Below, one piece after another: positions 1-11,982 of a DNA stretch of 64,000 bases; positions within the stretch are counted from its first letter, which is position 1, and every line of letters begins with the position of its first letter. The notes below the pieces were generated by a model. That model saw only the letters and a list, made by a program, of their open reading frames with translations, made no database searches and had not been told where the DNA came from. Origin of the DNA: Rutpela maculata (taxonomy: Eukaryota; Arthropoda; Insecta; Coleoptera; Cerambycidae); NCBI GenBank assembly GCA_936432065.2, contig OW386293.2:29896234-29960233 (forward strand), written 5' to 3'. Position numbers and translations under genes: made by a program.

Positions 1-1288
1 ATGGGATCAAATGGACCCCGGATTCGGATTCAGCGACCCGAAAAACATAAAGTCTACCTAGTCAGTCTCTGGGGTCAAGACACTTTATTTTTTTTGTGTG
101 GCTGTGTAATCATTGCGTTTACTCTATGAAACTTGCTGGTATTACAGGTTTCTACACGGCTTCACATGTAGCATGAAGTATCTAGAAAGTGAGACATACC
201 TTTTAATATTACGGATACCTACACGACTCCACATGCAGCGCGAAATACCTAACAAGTGAAACAATAGATGTCGTCTGACGATTTGCTAGAATTTGCTAGA
301 AGATTATTATGTTTGAGTATAATAGAAGGACTCTGTGATTGAAGAAATGTGACTGAGTGAAATGGAACTGAGTGGTGGCTTTTAGAAGGGACCTGCAAAT
401 TGTAAACAAAATGCCACCAGGTGGTCGAGTAAATAACACACCAAATATACTGTTACTGGGCACGTTTGGGGAATGCAACCGCTGAGAATAATCACTCAAC
501 CCGATTTCTTTTCGATTCTAGTCAATAGGGCCATTTAGTGATATGGCAGTTTCCTACTTTTTCTTCCTCATTTTAAGGTATAACAAACCAATAGCCTCAG
601 AAAAAAATTTCAGCTCAATTGAATCAACAGCCACAGAGATATTCGCATTTGAATAGAAACACGCTCGGCCGGCCAACAGTCCGTAAAGTGACGTCACTTG
701 GCGTGCGCCGATACCTATATTAGAGCAGCGATTTCGTAAGTCTATCGTGTCGTTTTTTTTTTTTGTCGTAGAACCAGGTCAAACATGTTAGGTTCCTTTG
801 AGTATGTCACCGGGCATATGAAATCATATTTTACATTTTTTTGTGGTCTCGAACTTTTTAAATCAATAAAAAGTGAAAAAAATGTATTTTTAAATAAAAT
901 TGTTTTTTTTGTTTCCACCGCCATATATCTTTAAAACTATTAAAGGTACCGAAATTTGTTTTGTGTCAAATTAAAGCATACACTGTAGCGCTTTTACCAA
1001 TATAAACGGTTTGGGCACAATTCGCACTTTCATTTCTCTAAAAATCAGATAAACTAAAAATATATATTTTATATATTGAAATCTTCACCAATCGATAAAC
1101 TTTTTTATTTTTGAAAATATTTGCATACATGCTGAGAAGAAAATAAAGCCTAATAATCACAAAAGTTTTTGAAACAATATATTTTTTCCCAAAATGTACC
1201 GTGTGGCAACAGCAATTTTTTTTATCAGCGCTAAATGCGACATTCGGACGCAATTAATACACCCCGCATGCAGGGTTGGTCAGATTAG
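1..1288. other. No gene seen; AT-rich DNA with two short tandem units
   Basis: I see no supported gene here. Around 145-265 there are two diverged direct copies of a unit of about 65 bp, sharing the pattern ACACG-CTCCACATGCAG, then AAGTGA-ACA. Short reading frames at 296-499, 742-924 and 1038-1253 (minus) have low-complexity, AT-driven composition and no recognisable domain. Confidence 0.5.
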
Positions 1289-1471
1289 TCGCGTAGAAGT
1301 GGCGGTTGTCGAAAATCATTGAGTATTCATTGTTCGGATAAAAATTGTGACAATCGAAAATGTGCTTGTTTTAAGGAAGGCCTAAAATGTTGCGACGAGT
1401 GCAAATGTCGTTCCTGTAACAACATTATTAAAGATTTCGAGGCAGATATGAACGAATTAGAATGCTATTAA
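1289..1471 (+). pseudogene. Cys-rich (CXC-like) C-terminal fragment of a repeat-borne ORF
   Basis: This frame is open for 60 codons, preceded by a stop at 1286-1288 and ending in TAA. It has no start codon near its 5' end, so it is a fragment. It encodes a Cys cluster with spacing C-x4-C-x-C-x6-C-x3-C-x-C, ending in CKCRSCNN. The same spacing (C-x4-C-x-C-x6-C-x3-C-x-C) occurs at 52.75 kb, where it follows a frame with a GCDTTS motif. From memory, a widespread animal transposon-associated ORF combines a GCDT(T/S) motif with such a Cys tail, and tesmin/TSO1 CXC domains look similar. The function is unknown; zinc binding is an inference from the Cys pattern. The upstream part is not visible here. 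Confidence 0.45.
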
Positions 1472-3186
1472 TGTAATGCCTACATAAACTACATACTACA
1501 TATTTATCTATCCAAATAGAAAATTTATTTCAACAATAAGACTCATTTTATGCGTATGTTTTTACTTTCATTCATTTAAAAATGTCTAATAAACTTACTA
1601 ATTAGGTGGGTAGTTAGTAACACTGATTGATATTTATAGATTAGGTATTTATCTTTTTATTATTAAAAGGAGACTATTTTATATTTATTGTACAATTTCT
1701 TAATATTAACAACATATGATCAATACTACTGTACAATATATGAAATATTGAACAATAATATTGATCCCCTAGATGATTTTGATCACTACTGGTTTTGTAT
1801 CTATTGATAGAAGTTAAACTACTACATACACCCCGACCGGGACCGTCAGATCGTTGCAGTCGGCAGGCTTGCTACAGCCGAGCGCGCAAGAATATGACTT
1901 TGGCCCGTTAAAAAAAATCGCTGACGCAATACTATGAACGGAACATAAAAAAATTTTATCCTAAAATCTTTTTTCAACTATTGGTTTCAATTTGCACGCA
2001 GCATGTATATACAAATTTTCATAAATAATTTTTTTTCTCGATTGTCTAAAATTACGCTACTGAAAATAACAAGTTTGAGTTTCCTATTATTTTTCCAACT
2101 TAAAAAAAAATGAATCGGGTTCACGTGGGACGTTGTTCGAAGCGCTATTTTGTCTACTTTAATCTAAAAAAAAAATAGCTTGATAGCACAAATATTTTCA
2201 GAGATATAGCGGTGGAGACGTCAAAAAACATATTTCATTAAAAATATATTTTTTTTAGTTTTTCCAAAATAAAAAAGTTCTCGACCATCAAAAAATGTCG
2301 TAAAAAATGATTTCGTGTACACGATTATCTTACTAAAGAATCCCACTAAGTCTGGTTTGGGTCTACGCCGGTTTTTCTCGAAAACTAAGCGACTTTACTT
2401 CCAGATTTTACTCTACTAACTTGCATTCACAGCCGTGTTCACTGGGCGGTTCAGCCATCTGACGTCACAACTCGACTACATGGTTATCCCGAGCGTTTTT
2501 AAGCGCGCCGACTTTAATAATTTTTTTATACATGAAGGCGGCGTCAGTAAATTCTAATTTTTGGCATACTTACTATACTCACCAAGCTCTTTCAGAATAT
2601 GTAATAATAAAAAATTGTTAAATGAGCCTATTGTAGTGAGTTTGCTAAACGGTGTAAAGCAAGTTGATAATAAATGTTACTACAAGTGAGTTAAGTTTCA
2701 CTGCTCACGAATCTTAGCGTGAATTTTTGATTCTGGCATTAAACACTCAAAAGTTGACGATTAGCACATTTTCAGCATTGCCGTATAGGAAACTGCTGCT
2801 GGCAACTGTTTCCAACCGTTGCGTTCCCATTGACATAATTGAACTGCAACCGTTTCTCGGCACATAATACCAGAAATTAATAACAGTGGCGGATTCGAGA
2901 CCCTCAAAACTACAAGTAAATGGAGAATTTAAAGCCATGTAGTGTCAGGTTAAAGTGAACGCTACAACTGAATTCATTGTCTTAAAAGATAGTCGCGCGC
3001 GAGAAGTTCATACAGACATTAATTTTGTTTGACAGAGATTGTAAATTCCTAAGTAAGTATTTTATTTTCTATTCACGCGACAAACTTTTAAGACAATTAC
3101 TTCAATATAACTTATTTTTTTTGTTTTAATACACCAAATAATAATAAAAGCTTGTTTTTAAAAAGTTTTTTTACATATAAATATGT
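1472..3186. other. No gene seen
   Basis: AT-rich sequence with many poly-T and poly-A runs. The frame at 2747-2938 (minus) shows no domain. I find no intact repeat ends or coding signal here. Confidence 0.4.
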
Positions 3187-3603
3187 CAATGAACGTTCAA
3201 TAATGGGGGTTTAGAGAGAAATGCCGAGATCACAATTTTTTACTTAAGAGCTGTGTTTGGACTATGTAGGAGGTAAACATACCAAAAGTCCCCGAACGTA
3301 GGATGTGGGGGGACACAAAGAAGGTCCCGGTTTTTTATTTTTCGTTCATATCTCGAAAACGGTTAGCCCTCATCAAAAAGTGGCTATATGCCAAATTAAA
3401 GCTGACTAAATTTTCTACAATAATGTTTCTATTGAGTTTTCCTATCTGTTATGGTTCAGTAATGCATTGTATATCTTTTTACTGTATTCTAACTTTATTA
3501 TAAATTTATTATAACCTCGTGCTGAAACGGCAAGCAGATATACGAGATATTTAGTTAAACCGGTCAATGACAGGAAAACAAAAAACGCGGCTCTCTTTAT
3601 AAT

Positions 3604-3752
3604 AAGGGGTCTACACACGTTCCAGCGGCAGGGAGCCAGTCTTGTCGGCATGCTTTGAACCCAAGTGAACTGGTCCGCTGGAATTCCAATTATCTTCAAA
3701 GCGTATCGACAATGTTGGCTCCCTGCCGCTGGATCGTGTGTAGACCTCTTTT
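3604..3752. mobile_element. Hairpin MITE (GGGGTCTACA family)
   Basis: Two arms of about 50 bp pair with each other: GGTCTACACACG then CAGCGGCAGGGAGCC on the left, and their complements at 3708-3748. The spacer is about 45 bp. Related hairpins lie at 22044-22200 and 25019-25175. No coding capacity. Confidence 0.6.
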
Positions 3753-3759
3753 TTGATCT

Positions 3760-4868
3760 CGCCGGCCGGCTTCACTTTTTATGCCAATTAACTCTCAACA
3801 AATGGTGGAGATGTCATGCCCACGTCTACCACTAAATTTTTAGGTATTCATTTGGACCAACAGCTTGACTGGAAAACTGACATTATAGAATTAAATAAAA
3901 AATTAAGCCATGCAGTTTATGCCATAAATACAATCAGACAAAACATCGGTTTCAATGTTGGTAAAACAGTCTATTATGTATACTTCTACTCTATTATGCA
4001 ATATGAAGTAGAATTTTGGAGAAACTCAACCAATGCTAAGACAACATTTTTAGTACAAAAAAAAGCCATAAGAGCACTATTTAATATAAATACGCGGGAC
4101 TCGTGTAGAGATTACTTTAAAAAGCACAGAATATTTACCTTTACGAATTTGTACATATATAAAATCAGTATAATAATTTACAAAGAACAAAAAAGGCTTT
4201 CCACACCATCTGATATCCACAATTATGATACACGATACAGAAACATATACCGAACTTCCTCATACAATTTGGATGTAAACAGAAGAGGACCCGTATATAC
4301 AGGTGTAAAAATATTTAATCATCTTCCAGAAACAGTTCAGCACAAACCGTCATTAAATCTATTTAAAAAGGAATTGAAAAATATTCTAAAAACCAATGTT
4401 TTCTATAACTTAAACGAATTTTTTGAGGAGGACCTCAACTAAAACAGCAGGTCATTTGTATTTTCAGAATCCGAGTAGCCACAACAAATAAATATGAATG
4501 GCACTATATACCTACACCATATCATTTGCTTAGATTTTATTAAATATCATTAAATTTCATTGAATATCATTTAAAATTTGCAGGTCTCAGCCTGCTAGCT
4601 TAAATACGTACCATTTATCATTGTTACTATTACTATTCTTATCTTATTGTAGTATATTATCTGTAGTATGTTATCTATAATGTAGTATATTATCTGAGAT
4701 AGACAATTATTCTATAAACCACAGTCAAACTAGGCGATATTTTCTCTAAGGCTCGGAAAGAGCCAGAAGTATGTATCTAGTTCTAACAATACAAGTGTAC
4801 ACCATAACAATCATTGTAGTTTGTAAGATACATATTGTGGGAAATAAAATATTTCTATCTATCTATCT
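3760..4868 (+). pseudogene. 5'-truncated Jockey/CR1-like LINE, 3' end with (ATCT)n tail
   Basis: The open frame 3816-4442 (208 codons) encodes the end of a non-LTR reverse transcriptase: a TKFLGIHLDQQLDW motif (FLGI-LD--L-W), then the thumb and C-terminal region with a YDTR motif typical of Jockey and CR1 type LINEs, ending in a stop. The endonuclease and the fingers and palm of the RT are absent, so this is a 5'-truncated copy, as target-primed reverse transcription often leaves. The 3' UTR runs to an AATAAAATATTTCT signal and ends in ATCT repeats at 4855-4868, the usual microsatellite tail of such LINEs. It lies inside the inverted-arm element. Clade assignment is by motif only. Confidence 0.75.
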
Positions 4869-5026
4869 AAGGAAATGTAAACAACTCGAATACGTTCTTT
4901 CACAAGTAAGTTCGTCGACCTATTCAACCTACCTCATAATCCTCTAAAATTTTGCAGAGGCTTTCCCACATTGAAGACTAGTACACCATTTTATTTTCCG
5001 CATTTCTTGGTAGATCACCCTGTATA

Positions 5027-5369
5027 TTACAATAATCCCTATTGAAATTGGGACATATCTGTAATACATGGTGATAACTAGACGCCTACACTCTCATACA
5101 TAAAATAGGTTTTATTTTCATTTGAGCGAAATATTACTAAGGTTTTTGATTAAGCGTACAAAAATAAGATGTATAAGATTTATAAACCACAATATACCGG
5201 GTATATGTTAGGCAAACCAACTTTATTTAAATTAGATGATATATCAATGTTATCCTAAAATATGGAGCATGGTATCTTAATAAGGTTATTATGAAGTGTT
5301 TGTAGGCTTCTGGTTATCACCATGTATTACAGATATGGCTCAATTTCAATAAGGATTATTGTAATATGC
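5027..5369. mobile_element. MITE with about 55-bp terminal inverted repeats
   Basis: The left end (TATTACAATAATCCCTATTG, then ATATCTGTAATACATGGTGA) is the inverted complement of the right end at 5310-5369, with few mismatches. The core of about 230 bp is AT-rich and non-coding. It sits downstream of the LINE tail inside the composite element. Confidence 0.7.
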
Positions 5370-6354
5370 TGTTTTACATATGTTTCAAATTGTAAATATT
5401 TTAAGTCTAACAGAAGTTATCGTGTTTAGAAGAAATGGTATACACGCACACATACATATACACACACACTTACTGATGCAAAGGCATTTCTTATTCGATA
5501 TTTGAGTTCAGTCTGCTGTGAAACGGATATCTGTACAAGAAATTTTTTTCTACGATGGTTATTAAATTTTTTATTCAATTTATAACAAATTTATAATAAA
5601 GGTAGAATACAGTCAAAAAATATACAATTCATTACTGAATCATAACAGATACGAAAAAAATTAATAGAAATATTATTGTAGAAAATTTAGTCTGCTTTAA
5701 TTTTGCATATAGCCACTTTTTGATTAAGGCTAACCGTTTTTGAGATATGAGCGAAAAACCAAAAACCGGGACCTTTTTCGTGTCCCCTGCACCCCTCCTC
5801 CACCTCCTACGTTCGGCGACTTTTAGTATGTTTACCTCCTAAATAGTCAAAACACAGCCCTCAAGACAAAAATTGTGAACTCGGCATTTCCCTCTAGAAA
5901 CCAATCATTGACAGGACTAATAATTTTGTTCTTAAATTTTTAGTTACGTCTTAAGTAATATTTTATATTCATTGCGTCATCTTTGCATGAAATACCGGAT
6001 CCTCCGCCAATTCTTAGAATGCAACGTCTGAGTGAATACACTATCCAATTAAATTATAGTTTAATAAACTGAAAAACAAACTTTTTGGTACCATATTATT
6101 GTATAGTCACCAGAACTGCACGTGTATATTTCAGTTCAATTGGACGTCGTTAAGTGGTTCAAAATTGACTTACAAGATTTGAATTAAACATACTAACTAA
6201 CTAACGAACTCACAAACTAACTAACATACAAATAGATCAAGTTAAATAAAAGCTTGTAAAAATCACAATATCACCATGGCCAAACAATTTTATATGAGTT
6301 AAAGAACACTGTTACAGAACATTGAAAATATTTATATTTTATAATAATGTGATG

Positions 6355-6746
6355 TGTTGCAACCCCTAGAATGAATTCAATTAATTCAGATGTATTTGCA
6401 CCTACTCGAGAAAGAACCTACCAGAAGTTAGTTCTAAAGTGACATCTGGAATTATCTAGAGAATGGTGGCGTCATCAGAGAAAAATCGAGATCTGTCATT
6501 TTTAGGTGTAAAAGACCGGTAGTTCAGAAAGTATAGAAAGTAGAGAAGTTTCGAAACGGTGGGTTAAAAATACAAAGTGAAAAACATTGTTATTTTTAGT
6601 CATTAAAGTGCATTTAAATTAATAATAGAATTGTGAAGTATCCAGTAAGTTAATTAATAAAGTGTGTTAGTGGTTATCTCTTGTTATAATTTTTGGAACC
6701 CACGGAATTTGCAAGGGTGGTTTCCTAGAGGTGGAAACACGTTACA
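6355..6746. repeat. LTR-like sequence (TGTTGC...GTTACA), possible solo LTR
   Basis: The stretch starts TGTTGC and ends GTTACA. Its last 70 bp resemble the end of the solo LTR at 7720-8165 (shared GTTATAATTT, then GAA-CCACG). It holds AATAAAG near 6657. No clean target duplication is visible, so the boundaries are tentative. Confidence 0.4.
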
Positions 6747-7600
6747 ATAATATATGCAATGATAGTAAATAAATGGATCATATAAAATTAAATAACCAGT
6801 TTTTGACCTTTAAAGATAAAATATGACTATTATATTATTTTTTACTTCGCGCCTTTGGGCGTAAACTTCAAATTTACGCACTACGCAGCGTGCCTAAGTT
6901 TGTACTTTAAGTAAGGCAGTAGAAAAAATATTTGATTATCTATGAGTTTTTATATTATGAATATTTTTAAAACACTTTTCCACTTACAATTTTGTTGCTA
7001 GTTGTAATTGTTTTGATTGAGTAGCCAAAAAATAAGACATTTTTACGGATATTACAAGAGTATTTTTTCAAAGAGAATGTTTTCATAGTAACAAATTGTT
7101 AGAGAGCGTAAAATGTAAAAAAATAAGAGTTGATAACTATCTAAAAAAGCAGAAATGAAAGATATAATTCTTAAATATTAGTAACTGTCTCTTAGGAGAA
7201 AGGTTTTGAATAACCACAGTAAAAACCATGCGCACGATGTAGTCTAAAAAATACATTGTATTTTTATAAGTAATTGTATGTTGTGTTTGCATGACATATT
7301 CATAAAGGTAGGTTTATCGAGTGATATAAATTTTAATAAGCTTTAATGTTCTACATAAACTACAATATACAAAGCAACTCATATAGAAATGTGAAACATA
7401 CTGCTGAAACGCTGACTGAAATGTAAACTTTAAAAAGCTGAAGGCTTTTATGTTGTATTTGGTAAAGACAGAGAGTCATTCCGAAATTAGCACCTTCTGT
7501 ACGAAAATAAAACCTCAATTAGAAATGACACATTTTTATATCATGAAATAAATGTTATTTTCACATCCACGTAATGGATACAGTAATTGTAAAAAAACCG
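6747..7600. other. No gene seen
   Basis: AT-rich, no reading frame with domain content and no clear repeat ends. A TTTGGGCGTAAA / TTTACGCACTACG stretch near 6853-6890 stands out only by base composition. Confidence 0.35.
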
Positions 7601-7604
7601 TTTT

Positions 7605-8220
7605 AGTTCAAATAGGCTTAGAATGCCATGAAACGTCGAGATTTGAGCAAAAAATTCTGTCTGTCTCTATCTGTAAATTTTTTTTGAGCACACGATTGCT
7701 TTGGAATGGTTTATGATATTGTTACATGTCCTACCCCCAGAAACATCTATCAGAGTTCTCTCTAAGTTCCATTTAGAAGTACCAGAGAACAATTAAGTTA
7801 GTTAGTTCGGTCAATCATCTCAGAGATGGCGCGCGGTGCTAACATCCACTGGAACCTTGTGGAGAGATGAAGAATGCTCCAAAACGAACTACCTAGGACT
7901 ATATAAAGAAATGGAAAAGCCATGTGTAGACAGTTTAATACGGTTCAGTTAGCAGTTTAGTACAGTTTAGATTGTCAGACAGTTCAATTCAGTTAGTGAG
8001 AACAGATCAAGGAGTAAACAAAGTAATAAAGTAACTGAAGTAGTGAATTACAGCATCAGTGGAGTAATTATTTGTTGTAATTAGTTCGTAAGTTAATAAA
8101 TTAGTGTTTAGTGTGGTGTTATAATTTCCGAATCCACGATACAGGGTGTTTACAAACGCGTAACAATATTGACTTGTTTGGTACACTTATGTATCATAAC
8201 AAGTTCTGGAACTAGAAAGT
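7605..8220 (+). repeat. Dispersed repeat R, copy 1, split by a solo LTR
   Basis: 7618-7719 and 8166-8220 together match the repeat seen at 58540-58740: AGGCTTA-AATG-CATGAAACGTCGAGATTT, a TCTGTCTGTCT run, GCACACG, GTTTA-GAT, TGACTTG, TTGGTACAC-TATGTA, TCTGGAACTAGAA. The gap between the halves is exactly the solo LTR. Other copies lie at 19850-20520, 28060-29190, 35640-36340 and 58540-59160. The repeat has no clear coding frame; its type is unknown. Confidence 0.7.
7720..8165 (+). mobile_element. Solo LTR with 4-bp ATAT target duplication
   Basis: The 446-bp insert starts TGTTACATG, ends GCGTAACA and is flanked by ATAT on both sides (7716-7719 and 8166-8169). Inside are a TATA-like CTATATAAAG near 7897 and polyA-type signals (AATAAA) near 8022 and 8093. 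The empty site is recovered by comparison with the other R copies. The 4-bp AT-rich duplication is the habit of errantivirus-like Gypsy elements. No internal region remains, so LTR-LTR recombination removed it. Confidence 0.75.
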
Positions 8221-8225
8221 GGTTG

Positions 8226-9650
8226 CACATTTAATATCTCTTCCATTAGGTCACATTATAAATAAGTATATGGATGCTGGACACTACCCTTCTGCTTTCA
8301 AGTCTTCTATAGTCCCCCCCATTTATAACAGCGGTAATAGAACAAACATAAAATTATAGACAAATATCTCTAATCACAAATTTTGCTAAAGTGTTTGAAA
8401 AAGAACTAAAACAGAGATTAAACAGCTACATGAAGAAATACAACATAATTTCAAAAATGCAGTACGGCTTCCAAGAGGGAAAATCCACTCAGGATGCTAT
8501 CTTGCAACTTACAACCAAAATGTACTCTGCCTTAAATGAAAGTTGCCCATCACTATATGTGTTTTTATATATCTTTCAAAAGCCTTTGTCACTGTAAGTC
8601 ATCCGCTACTTGTGGAATCGCTAGAAGAAATCGCCATCAGAAATAATGCTTAGAACTTCTTAAAAGCTTTATTACTAACAGAAAACAGTGCGTCAAGTTG
8701 ATGGAAACCTTCAGTGAATACGGCGTTCCACAAGGAACTGTACTAGGCCCTGTACTTTTCAACATAGATTTAATTGGGCTATTTTCAGTTAAAAGCATTG
8801 CATACGCCGACGATACAGCAATACTCTACTGATGTAAATCTTGGGAATCTCTTAAACAAAAAGCAGAAACAGATATAAACAATATTAATCTATGGTTTGA
8901 CCACCAATTACTTACAGTAAACTTTAGTAAAACTTACTATCTACCTATTGCCAACTCTCCACCTTCATTACTCACTTTTGGTAAGCTAAAAATAAATGAC
9001 GAATTTCAAATCGAACAAAAAACAACATAAAACACTTGGAGTGTTCATAGACAACCATTTGACGTGGGACTAGCATATCGATTTTATTATAAAGAAAATC
9101 CAAATGTTCATACCCAAATTTAAAATACTTAAAGATATTTTAAACCTAAAAGAATTAAAAATACTCTATTACTCTTTGGTAGAGTCTCATATTAACTACG
9201 GTATCTTAGGATGGGGTAGCGTAACAAAATCTATAGTAAAAAAAGTTGAAATTGTGCAAAAGACCATACAAAAGATAATGTACAAAAAACCAACTACTTA
9301 TCCTTCAGGTCAACTGTATAAAGAGACAACAATAGTGGATTCTAGACAACTGTTCTTTGTGCAATGTAATATATATCAGCACAAAAATAAACAAAACCTG
9401 ATGCAATCCAACCACTATTACGACAAAAGACATAATAATTTCGTTGTCCCATATATGAGAAGAACTATTGGACAAAAAAGTTATACTTACCTTGGCCCTA
9501 AACTAATCAACACTCTACCTGTATTTTTAAAATCCTTAACATCGCAAAATTCGTTTAAAAATCAACTCAAACAATACACCCTCTCTCTCAAAAGACAATC
9601 GATACATAATATTATTGAATCAAATTTGTAAAATTAAGTATAATTATGTT
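8226..9650 (+). pseudogene. Degenerate Jockey/CR1-like LINE reverse transcriptase
   Basis: Pieces of a non-LTR RT follow in order but in broken frames. They are KVFEKELKQRL with QYGFQEGKST (8391-8597), then GVPQGTVLGPVLFNI near 8720, AYADDTAILY at 8800-8830 (catalytic palm, followed by a stop), NLWFDHHLLTVNFSKT near 8890-8935, and the C-terminal frame 9104-9631 (175 codons) with GWGS and KVEIVQKTIQKIMYKK. Stops and at least two frameshifts make it non-functional. It lacks an endonuclease domain upstream. Sequence motifs differ from the 3.8-kb LINE, so it is a separate family. It begins right after the R repeat half. Confidence 0.75.
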
Positions 9651-11030
9651 ACACAATTAATTTCACTAAAATATAACGGTTCTTATGGCCCTGTATGGAT
9701 TATAAGTTAAGTGGTCAAAATGGCGGCTCTAATTAAGCGAAAAAAAAATGAGCATCTAGGGGATGCTATTAATTACCGAAAACAGAATTTCTGAAAAAAA
9801 AAAATTATTACTAAGCAATTACAATGAATTACAATGATGATATTTTGTTAGAAAAAAAATGTGGAAACGCACATTGTATCGGCCATAACTTCTTTATTTT
9901 TTGTGACATAGAAACAAACAAAAAGTCATTTTAAAGATTGATTAATTATTATCTTTAATTTTGTTCCTTGGAATTGTTGATGGAAGTGTAATAGTTTCTA
10001 AGATATTCAACATTTTATACTTAATACTTTATCCTAGAAATGGTGGGATGCCATTTATAAAATTAAATATCTCCGAAACTATCAACCCTACACAAATATT
10101 TAAAAAGTAAATTCATTGTCAGTTTATAAGCTTCATTTTTGATGCCCACCATATTTTCTCTAAAACTAATATTTATGGAGATATTTCCAGAGAAACAAAA
10201 ATATTACGTTTATTCCAAAATCCCTTTACAGATTAAAATGCAATTTTTTTCTAAAGCAAGCGCTATAAGCAGACGGAAAAATTTGAGTGTCTAGATCATA
10301 CTATATATTAAGGAAAAACAGTATATGGGCATATATTTTTTTAATTACTGACTGCTTACATTAACAAAATGGCGACGTTTTTACTAAAAAGATTTGAAAA
10401 ATAGGCATTGTTTCTATCATAACTTTTTTGTTTTCTATGCCATAGGAATAACCAAAAAATAATTTGAAAGCCTATTTAATGGACTTTCATTTTGATTGTT
10501 AGGATTTTTAACGTAAGAGCTACAGTCTCTAAGATATTTAAACTAAATACTTCGTCTTATACACGTTCAGACGCCACCTTTATATTTCCAGATCTCCGAA
10601 ACCATTAACTCTACAGAAATTAGAAAAAAACGAAATTCATCCCCAATTTAATAGTTTTTTATTTGTTTCTAGCGCGTTTTTGCTCTAAATAATATCTTTC
10701 GAATTATTTGACGAAAACCTAGTTGAATTACCTTTTTTTTTTTTTCAAGCTAAAATCCTAATTTTCCAGTCGTTATAACTTAAAAACTATCAATTTATAT
10801 GAAAAGTTGCATAGAATTTTTTCATCTTAAAATTTAATTCTCCTTCAGCTCCAACGTTTTTGTTTTTTTTTTCAGTTGTCACCCCCTAAAAAGGGGTGGC
10901 AATCCACCCCCTATAAATTAGCAAGCCACGGTATAATATAGAAACTCTTCCTTGATGCGTTTACTATTAAGTTGCCAAAAATGAACGAAATTCGTTTAAT
11001 ATGACATTATTCCGAAGTTAAAACCTTTAG
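9651..11030. other. No gene seen; AT-rich repeat-like DNA
   Basis: Long stretch with recurring phrases such as ATATCTCCGAAAC and AAGATATT(C/T)AA, probably an old non-coding repeat. A GGGGTGGCAATCCACCCCCT hairpin lies near 10895. No coding frame is supported. Confidence 0.4.
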
Positions 11031-11039
11031 TTAAGTTCT

Positions 11040-11250
11040 AATCTCACATGCAGGATTATTACCTAAGTGAGCAACCTTCCATGCTTATTTACCATTGTTT
11101 ATTTAAGTAAAATGTGTTTTTTACAATTAATTATTTTTTATTTATTTGCTTTTATCATGATTAGAGAATATTATTTAGGTATTATGCAAATCACAACTTA
11201 CACACTTTTTTATTTAAAATGTGTTATTTTTGAAAGTAATTCATTGTAAA
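11040..11250. repeat. Dispersed repeat, first of two copies
   Basis: The block 11117-11215 (GCTTTTATCATGATTAGAG, then ATTATGCAAATCACAACTTA) recurs at 52037-52125 in the same orientation. It forms the site next to the TAA repeats that took the LINE. Confidence 0.55.
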
Positions 11251-11405
11251 TGCTATGGTCTAATAAATATATATTATTATTATTATTATTTCCTAAAAGC
11301 CAGTCACTCCCCACGCCCGTGGGGTGAGTGACTACTGGGTCCGCGAATCGTGTGCCCTGAGCACACGTAATGAACCGAGGATGACGGCCTTCTGCATTTT
11401 GCCGG

Positions 11406-11957
11406 TTAAGACCTCTGCCGAATTTCGGCATGCCGGTATGATCTTAAGTTCTGAAAGCAGTGTGTGTGTCTCGTTCCACCGAGGGCTTCCATAATCAGTA
11501 CCACCTTCTTATCAGTATGGTCTGGGTAGAGTCTGCGGAGTTCGAAGAGCAAATCTCGATATTTTGTCCGTTTCTCCTCCTCCTTCAAGGCAATGTTGTT
11601 CTCCGCGGGAGCCGAGAACTCCACGACAAACATTGTCTTGAGTTGGTGGTCGAGGAGGACTACGTCAGGCCTGTTGGCTTGTATTTGCCTGACTGTGGGA
11701 AAAGAGTAGTTCCAATAAATTAGACACTTCTCATTTCCCACAACGGACTCAATATCCCCCGGAGCATAAGGCAGCACTGGTGTCTCGTCTATCCCATACG
11801 AGTGCCTTAAGTGATAATAAAGCACTCGTAATGCTCCGTCGTGCCTCTGGATATAGGCCGAGACTGCATATGTTGGACAAGCCGACAACAAGTGCATTAA
11901 AGTCTCTGGCGCCCTGCGGCAGGCCCTGCAGCTGACATCAGGGACCTCTATACCCAT
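11406..11957 (-). pseudogene. RLE-LINE Cys/His knuckle and restriction-like endonuclease
   Basis: 183 codons in a different frame from the RT part; the open frame extends upstream past the first Met to about 11983, so a single frameshift separates the two. It has a CCHC motif (CRACRRAPETLMHLLSAC: C-x2-C-x7-H-x4-C) followed by the endonuclease core RPDVVLLD, VVEFSAP and a downstream Lys-rich stretch, a PD-(D/E)xK-like arrangement. In R2, R4 and Dong elements this domain nicks the target DNA. The copy is dead through truncation and frameshift. Confidence 0.75.
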
Positions 11958-11982
11958 GACACGACTTCGATAAACGAGGGTG

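Larger units (their letters stand above)
3187..5925. mobile_element. Composite element with about 330-bp inverted terminal arms
   Basis: The stretch 3205-3518 reappears in inverted orientation at 5570-5925. Shared pieces include the GAGAGAAATGCCGAG end, the block around AAAAAGTGGCTATATGCC and the ATTATAAATTTATTATAA block. The outer edges both carry TCAATGA. Between the arms lie a hairpin MITE, a truncated LINE and a second MITE, listed separately. No transposase frame is visible, so it is probably a non-autonomous long-TIR or foldback DNA element that later took insertions. Two separate inverted copies of one repeat is the alternative. Confidence 0.55.
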
